Positions 61,001 to 64,000 of a DNA stretch of 64,000 nt are shown in pieces. The notes under the pieces are model-generated. The model saw only the letters and a program-made list of their open reading frames with translations. It did not search any database and was not told the DNA's origin. The stretch's first letter is position 1, and every line of letters begins with the position of its first letter. The stretch is from NCBI RefSeq assembly GCF_008704205.1, contig NZ_VXLC01000025.1, forward strand, positions 108,913-172,912, given 5' to 3'. The position numbers and the translations under genes were made by a program. Source of the stretch: Nocardia colli (GTDB lineage: Bacteria > Actinomycetota > Actinomycetes > Mycobacteriales > Mycobacteriaceae).

Positions 61001-64000
61001 TCGTACCCGCTCGGCCGAGGACAACAGGTCGATCGACTCTGCCGGCACCGACGGATCGGTGGTGATCGCCTCCAGCACGCGGGCGAGCCGATCTGCACAG
61101 TTCTGCACCCACTCGTGCGCGAATACGCCTGGCTGGTACTGCAACTGAGCCCGGAACGGTTCTCCCTTCACCACCACCAGTGCGAGGGGATAGTGCGCGG
61201 AGTCGTTCGAGCGCAGTTCCTCGACGCTCATGCCACCGATCGCGGCAGCCTGGGCCGCCAGCGCAGCCTCGTCGACGGGATAGGACTCGAATACCAGAAC
61301 CGTGTCGAACATGGCCGAAACATCCAGTGCGGCATGGATATCGGACAGTCCGATGTGGTGATGTCCCAACAAGCCGGACTGTTCGGCCTGAACCCGGTTC
61401 AGCACCGCGGCGATCGGCTCGCCGGAGTTGTGCCGGACCCGCACCGGGATGGTGTTGATGAACAGTCCCACGGCGGACTCGATGCCGGGCAGATCCGCGG
61501 GGCGCCCGGACACCGTCGCGCCGAATACGACGTCGTCGCGCCCGGTCAGATACCCGACGACGATCGCCCACGCGACCTGGAAAAGGGTGTTCACCGTGAC
61601 CCCGGCGGATGACGCCGCACTGACCAACCGATCGGAAAGCCCGTGCTCGAATTTTATTGCGACGGAGCTCATTCGATCTGCCGCGCCCTGAGCCCCAGCG
61701 TGCGGAGCCAGCACGGTCGCCTCCGCGCCGTCGAGCGCGTGCCGCCATACCCGCAGCGACTCCGCCGGATCCTGGCGGCTCAACCAGTCGAGGTAGGACC
61801 GATACGAGCCCGCCGGTTCCGCGATCGCCGCGTTCGGCGCCGCATACACCGCCAGCAGGGTTTGCAGCAGCGACGGCATCGACCAGCCGTCGAACAGCAC
61901 GTGGTGATACGACAGCAGCAGCGTGAACCTGCCTTCGGCCACCGTGATCAGGGTGCAGCGCATCAGCGGCGCCGTTTCGATGTCGAACGGCTCGGCCTTG
62001 TCCCGCGCCAGCACCTCCGCCAGCGCGGATTCGGGCTCCGCACGCAGATCGACCGCACGCCACGGCAGCACCACGTCGTCGGCGACGATCTGCACGCCTT
62101 CGCCCTCGGCGGTGGCATCGAACGCCACCCGCAGATTCGGATACCGCTCCAGCAGGAACCCGGCGGCATGGCGCAGGCGTCCGGCGTCCACTGCTCCGGT
62201 CAGGGTGATGGCGAGCTGCACCGCGTAGACGTCGACCATGGACTCGGCCAGCCGGGCGTGGAACAGCAGCCCGGTCTGCAACGGCGACAACGGCCATACG
62301 TCGACCAGGCTCGGGTAGCGCGCCTCCCAGGTCGTGATGTCGGATTGGGTTGCGCGTACCAACGAGAAGTCGGAGGGCGTGTGTCCGCCGGAGTGCGGTT
62401 GCCGAATCCGGGCGGCGACGGCATGCAGCGCGTCGACCCAGAACCGGGCCAGCTCATCGACTTCCGCTTCGTCGAGCACGTCTTCGCGGTAGCCGAAGGT
62501 GGCCGACAAGCGCCCGTCGGTTACGGCCGCCGTGATGTCGACGACCGCCGTCGCCATCATATGCAGGTCCTCGTCGGCGATCGGCGCGCCGAGTTCGTCG
62601 GTGACAGCGAACGCGGATGTGGTTGTCCCGGTAGATGATCGGTTCGGCGACAGTTGGCCGAGGTAGTTGAAGGCGATCTGCGCGGGCAGCCCGGCAGGCA
62701 AGGCCGGCGCGGTCTCCGGGTTGAGGTAGCGCAGCAGTCCGTAGCCGATGCCGTGGTCGGGGATCGCGCGCAGACGCTCCTTCGTGCTCTTGACCGCCGT
62801 CTCGATCGCCGGTCCACCGGCGTAGGCATCCTCGAGATCGATTCCGGCCAACGGGATTCGAACCGGATACACGGTGGTGAACCAGCCGACCGTCGCGGTC
62901 AGGTCGGCACCCGGGAGGGCCTGTTCTTCGCGTCCGTGCCCTTCCAGCCGCAACAGCGTCGATGACTCCGGCACTCCCCTACCGGCCCGCCAGCGCATCA
63001 CGGCCAAGGCCAGCGCCGCAACCAGTGCGTCTTGTACGTCACCGTGGAATGCTGCCGGCACCCGAGTCAGCAATGCCTCCGTGATGTCCGGCGAAATCTG
63101 TACTCGCCGTGCACGTATCGCGCCTGTGGCTTCGCGGACCGGCGAACCGAGCACTGGGTCCGGCCCGTCGACGATCTGCTGCCACAGCGGCAATTCCGCG
63201 ACCCGCTGCGGCGATCGTGCCGCCTCGACCATGCCGTGGGCCCACCGTCGCATCGAGGTTCCCACCGGAGGCATCGCCACCACACCACCGGCGCGGTACT
63301 GCTGCCACGCCGACATCAGGTCGGGCAGCAGGATGCGCCACGAAACACCGTCCACCACAAGGTGATGCGCGATGACGATCAACTGACCGGCTTGCGCCGC
63401 ATCCGCGGGAGCGAACCAGAGCACCTGCAAGACAACGCCGTTGGCCGGATCCAGTCGACCCAGCGCGGCATCGACCTCCGCCGTCACGCGGCGATGGCGT
63501 TGCTCCGGAGCGATATCCGGGGCCAGCACGATCGGATGCACCAGCGACTCGACGTCTATCAGCCCGCTCGGCCGCGTCTCCAGCTGCCAGTCCCGGCCGT
63601 CGTGCCACAGCCGGGCCCGCAACATGTCGTGCCGGTCGATCAACGCGGTCACGATCGCCGTCAAGCCGGCCCGATCCAACCCGACCGGCGCGGTGAGCAC
63701 CAGGGTCTGATTGAAACGCTCGAATTCGCCTCGCTCCACCATCCATCGGGCGATCGCGGTCAGCGGCAGCGCACCGACGCCAGCGCCGGGCAGCTCCGCC
63801 AGAACCGCTGCGGGCGCGACGGATTCGGCGACGCGCGCCAGCGCGGCGACCGTCCGGGCCTCGAACACCTGCCGTGGTGTGAACACCACCCCGCGGTCCT
63901 TCGCGCGGGCGACCAACTGGATCGAGACGATGCTGTCGCCGCCCAGGGCGAAGAAGTCGTCGTCGGCACCCACCTGGTCGAGCCCGAGGACCTGCGCGAA
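52034..64000 (-). CDS. Large NRPS, C-terminal 3988 residues: PCP-E-C-A-PCP-C-A-PCP-C-A-PCP-TE (5' end outside window)
   Basis: The frame is open at base 64000. Approximate ranges: PCP to 63840 (FFALGGDSIVSIQL, the form that precedes epimerases), E 63780-62400 (HHLVVDGVSWRILLPDL and GYGLLRYLNPE), C 62345-61050 (HHVLFDGW, of the type that accepts D-residues), A 60960-59480, PCP, C 59205-57860, A 57820-56290, PCP, C 55990-54660, A 54620-53080, PCP (GGTSVVAM), TE 52790-52040 (GWSLGGK). Pockets read by eye in order: D-A-M-V-V-G-A-I-V-K, D-A-F-L-M-A-L-I-W-K, D-A-L-L-L-G-L-I-W-K; the last shares its second half with glycine codes, but no confident call is made. All C domains keep HHxxxDG. The second and third complete modules look like recent duplicates. 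Confidence 0.93.
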   Translation of the reverse strand, partial: FAQVLGLDQVGADDDFFALGGDSIVSIQLVARAKDRGVVFTPRQVFEARTVAALARVAESVAPAAVLAELPGAGVGALPLTAIARWMVERGEFERFNQTLVLTAPVGLDRAGLTAIVTALIDRHDMLRARLWHDGRDWQLETRPSGLIDVESLVHPIVLAPDIAPEQRHRRVTAEVDAALGRLDPANGVVLQVLWFAPADAAQAGQLIVIAHHLVVDGVSWRILLPDLMSAWQQYRAGGVVAMPPVGTSMRRWAHGMVEAARSPQRVAELPLWQQIVDGPDPVLGSPVREATGAIRARRVQISPDITEALLTRVPAAFHGDVQDALVAALALAVMRWRAGRGVPESSTLLRLEGHGREEQALPGADLTATVGWFTTVYPVRIPLAGIDLEDAYAGGPAIETAVKSTKERLRAIPDHGIGYGLLRYLNPETAPALPAGLPAQIAFNYLGQLSPNRSSTGTTTSAFAVTDELGAPIADEDLHMMATAVVDITAAVTDGRLSATFGYREDVLDEAEVDELARFWVDALHAVAARIRQPHSGGHTPSDFSLVRATQSDITTWEARYPSLVDVWPLSPLQTGLLFHARLAESMVDVYAVQLAITLTGAVDAGRLRHAAGFLLERYPNLRVAFDATAEGEGVQIVADDVVLPWRAVDLRAEPESALAEVLARDKAEPFDIETAPLMRCTLITVAEGRFTLLLSYHHVLFDGWSMPSLLQTLLAVYAAPNAAIAEPAGSYRSYLDWLSRQDPAESLRVWRHALDGAEATVLAPHAGAQGAADRMSSVAIKFEHGLSDRLVSAASSAGVTVNTLFQVAWAIVVGYLTGRDDVVFGATVSGRPADLPGIESAVGLFINTIPVRVRHNSGEPIAAVLNRVQAEQSGLLGHHHIGLSDIHAALDVSAMFDTVLVFESYPVDEAALAAQAAAIGGMSVEELRSNDSAHYPLALVVVKGEPFRAQLQYQPGVFAHEWVQNCADRLARVLEAITTDPSVPAESIDLLSSAERVRLVPVRGLAAESPRPLADLLVEGAAIDPAGLAVVSGALTLSFAELDSYSNQLARLLISRGIGPGDAVALAMPRGAEFLVGLWAVTKAGAAFVPIDPRHPADRVAGMITDSAVCLALSVEDTVGTVPGTIERLMLDGPDLPARLGEFSTTAVTDTVRVRPLRPDHTAYVIYTSGSTGTPKGVVVSHAGLANFTAEQRERYRVGTDSRILAVSAPGFDAVMMELLMAHPNGAALVVSPPDVFGGASLAEIIRQQRVSHAFVTTSVLATMSPAGLESLRVLVTGGERVPAELVAAWAPDRELYVAYGPTETVIVTTISEAMEPAAPVTLGGPIRGVEAVVLDARLRPVPVGVRGELYLGGIQQARGYSNRPELTAASFVANPFGLSGSRLYRTGDLVCWNERGDLEFLGRNDFQVKVRGQRVELGEIEAVLAEQAGVTRAVVVHHSKSDRLIGYLVGADLDPQQVLAAARHRLPAHMVPDACSVLSELPLTVSGKLDRAALPEPEQVTRAYRAPSTPTEQAVADVFAELLGVERVGADDDFFALGGHSLSAMRVTSRVSAVVGVRIGVRDVFEAPTPARLARVLDAGNDGSTQPALVVQERPERVPLSFAQLRMWFINQFHGAAAAYTIPLVLRLTGELDTEALVAAIGDVVARHESLRTVFPDEDGTPFQQVLAADRATVSVDVRSVDPAQLDAAVIESTRQAFDLATDLPLRVTLLDGGSGEFVLTVVIHHIAADGWSIAPLARDLSTAYAARRSGRAPEWVPLPVQYADYTLWQRATLGAESDPESTLMRQLDYWTTHLVGLPDRLELPADRPRPMVASQAGDSYSFVLDAGLFARIGELANAVGATVFMVVHSAVALLLSRLSGAGDIAVGTPIAGRGAAALDELVGMFVNTLVLRTRIDEAGSFIDLLGQVRQVDLDAFANADIPFERVVESIDLPRTQAHHPLFQVMLAFQNLDLDPDSAQLPGIRVTPMNLGASVERFDLSITVADLPDSNGDIPVVIGYASELFDRSTVAEMACRLKRILLAAVADPAIGLRELDVLDSGERKLLREWGDGGVAPPPITLNSMLSRVAAEFPDRLAVVDANRRLTYRELDRWSNRCARMLIERGAGPETVVAIALPRSADWVRVVWAVAKTGAAFVSVDPTHLWERNRFVLTDVAATVVLADSGNSDGTTGLGTAELNEAGISVIDPDRLDLREYSDAPLTDGDRRGAVRPSNTAYIVYTSGTTGKPKGVTVTHDGLAAVTTAQCQQFGLDVDSRVLVVAARTFDAAVFELLAVVSVGAALIVADRDVFAGALLTELMQAESVTHACLTPAVAATLDAAQLNDLRVLMVAGEACPAALVRQWSGTDAAGARSLHNLYGPSEATIWVTATELLVDEPVSLGGPISGVRVAVLDAWLRPVPAGVVGELYTAGPGVARGYLDRAGLTAGSFVADPFGPAGSRMYRTGDLVRWTKGERPALMFAGRADRQVKIRAQRLELGEIETALTQLDEVRDAVVVTHTGPESSGTVRLAAYVTPAPGQVPDPVAVRHAIAQRLPSFMVPDTVTVLAELPLTSTGKVDRRALPAPDRVAVPYRAASTPFEEMVVSVFAEVLGVDRVGVDDDFFALGGHSLSATRVASRVSAVAGTEVGVRDVFDAPSAAQLARVLAERSDAGDDPVRSKLVVRDRPEYLPLSFAQWRMWFINRLEPDSPAYNIPLVLRLTGELDIEAMTAAIGDLVARHETLRTVFPDRDGSPYQRIVPVAEATATVEVRTVDAAGVEHAVLPLVRRGFDLSTVPPLRVTLLDNGSGEYILVLVLHHIAADGWSLAPLAQDLSLAYSARRAGRFPDWIPLPVQYADYALWQRAVLGSEADPESVSARQAGYWTGQLAGLPDRLELPADRTRPAVASHRGGTYSFAVEADTAAGLHRIARAHHATVFMVMHAALAVVLSRLSGSGDIAVGTPIAGRGAAALDGLVGMFVNTLVLRTRVDDAASFGDLLDECRRVDLEAFAHADIPFERVVEVVDPPRTQAHHPLFQVMLAFQNLDLVPSDALLPGIRCTPMDLGSGVERFDLTVTVSDTPDADGGLLVGVSYALDLFDQGTIAAMSRRLQRVIGAVVADDAMGLRDIEVLDSGERLLLSEWGDGGVGPEQAVLAEMLGRTAAEHGDRPAVVESGRAWTYRELDEWSNRCARLLIVSGAGPESVVAIAIPRSAEWVRAVWAVAKTGAAFVSIDPAHPVERNRFILADCAAGIVLTSGEIVSWGTDSDRDRMDGAGISVIDLDRVDLSRYSATPVNDSDRGGTVRPVNTAYVVYTSGSTGTPKGVAVTHAGLAAVAAVQRSRHQLTHDSRVLAVAARTFDAAMLELLLAVPAGAVLVVAPDYVFAGEPLAELIRGERITHAFLSPAVGLSIDPDGLDDLRVVLTGAEACPPELVRRWSGTDAAGVRKLHNLYGPSECTIWMTGTQLDVGDPVSVGGPIPGVRLVVLDSSLRPVPAGTVGELYAAGAGVARGYLNRMGLSATTFVADPFGAPGARMYRTGDLVRWTADGALMFLGRNDFQVKIRGQRLELGEIETALAGLAEVQQAVVTVHDLGSARGSRLAAYVTAAPSCGLDSAAIRQTVAQRLPSYMVPDTVTVLDALPLTVNGKVDRRALPAPERAVTTYRAPSTPLEEIVVAVFAEVLGVERVGVDDDFFTLGGTSVVAMKLVSHLRTRTGTAVPYRLLFADSTPASLARYLEKPSELGVSLGVLSPLRSAGDKAPLFCVHPGGGLAWVYGALAGHLDPDRPVYGLQDPYIVEDGPRLASVDAYAERYVEEIRKAFPNNTIHLLGWSLGGKIAHAMAARLQQLGHPTGLLALVDTGIAENLEHLPESAPDDDRRALAEFLRGWRDFLGLPDDQQIDDPTELFPLLAERLTSEGILTPQQIERVTESFMTPVPHTPPHYTGPAALFIATREPYRDQLAATWQNHITGPIHEYPIDEWHTGMMNPEGAAQIGPTLNTLLRERDKKM

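Larger units (their letters stand above)
29555..64000. other. NRPS/PKS biosynthetic gene cluster (right edge outside window)
   Basis: Three synthetase genes, a 4-hydroxyphenylglycine operon, a carrier protein, an adenylating enzyme, a dioxygenase and two hydrolase-like genes occupy 34 kb without unrelated genes except two small ones of unknown role. No regulator, MbtH-like protein, phosphopantetheinyl transferase or exporter is inside the visible part. Boundaries are set by the secreted protein on the left and by the window end on the right. Confidence 0.88.

Overview
The window is high-GC actinomycete chromosome, most likely Nocardia or a close relative in the Nocardiaceae. This rests on gene content: a rifampin phosphotransferase, an MMPL transporter with a carboxypeptidase-like tail, a type VII-linked RHS toxin, GTG/TTG starts and very large NRPS genes. 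Taxonomy is inferred from content, not from a marker gene. No rRNA, tRNA, CRISPR array, insertion sequence or integrase was seen.

Left part (1-10182): the 3' end of rph, an MMPL transporter, a two-domain VOC protein, a GMC flavoprotein, and a nuclease-fold plus lactonase-like pair divergent from a TetR regulator. Several intergenic regions hold clean palindromes of the size TetR dimers bind (4234-4249, 5238-5249, 9253-9274).

Toxin locus (10183-18432): an SseB-like protein, a WXG/ESAT-6-like helical protein, a 2268-residue RHS polymorphic toxin and an overlapping small gene that is the likely immunity protein. The toxin has a WXG-type N terminus, a roughly 660-residue Pro/His/Asp/Arg linker, a DUF6531/RHS cage and a 157-residue variable toxin tip. 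A strong hairpin follows.

Middle part (18527-29540): a DoxX-like membrane protein and an M15 D,D-peptidase run divergently from a response regulator, histidine kinase and luciferase-like oxidoreductase. An MmyB-type regulator follows. A TetR gene diverges from an oxidoreductase, CocE hydrolase and ABM monooxygenase operon across two inverted repeats. A BPL_N lipoprotein and a small secreted protein complete this part.

Right part (29555 to the window end and beyond): a large NRPS/PKS biosynthetic gene cluster. Two minus-strand synthetases are coupled by a TGATG overlap: C-A-PCP-TE, then A-PCP-C-A-PCP-KS-KR-ACP-TE. The PKS module lacks an acyltransferase, and its second A domain looks proline-specific. 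Divergent from them are a GSCFA protein, an SGNH hydrolase and a TauD-type dioxygenase. A second plus-strand operon encodes a 4-hydroxyphenylglycine pathway (HmaS, HmO, HpgT). Its aminotransferase reads in frame into an acyl carrier protein and is followed by a benzoate-CoA-ligase-like adenylating enzyme. The right end is the C-terminal 3988 residues of a third synthetase (PCP-E-C-A-PCP-C-A-PCP-C-A-PCP-TE) whose beginning lies outside the window. I do not recognise the product. The most unusual elements are the aminotransferase-ACP fusion, the AT-less PKS module and three synthetases each ending in a thioesterase.
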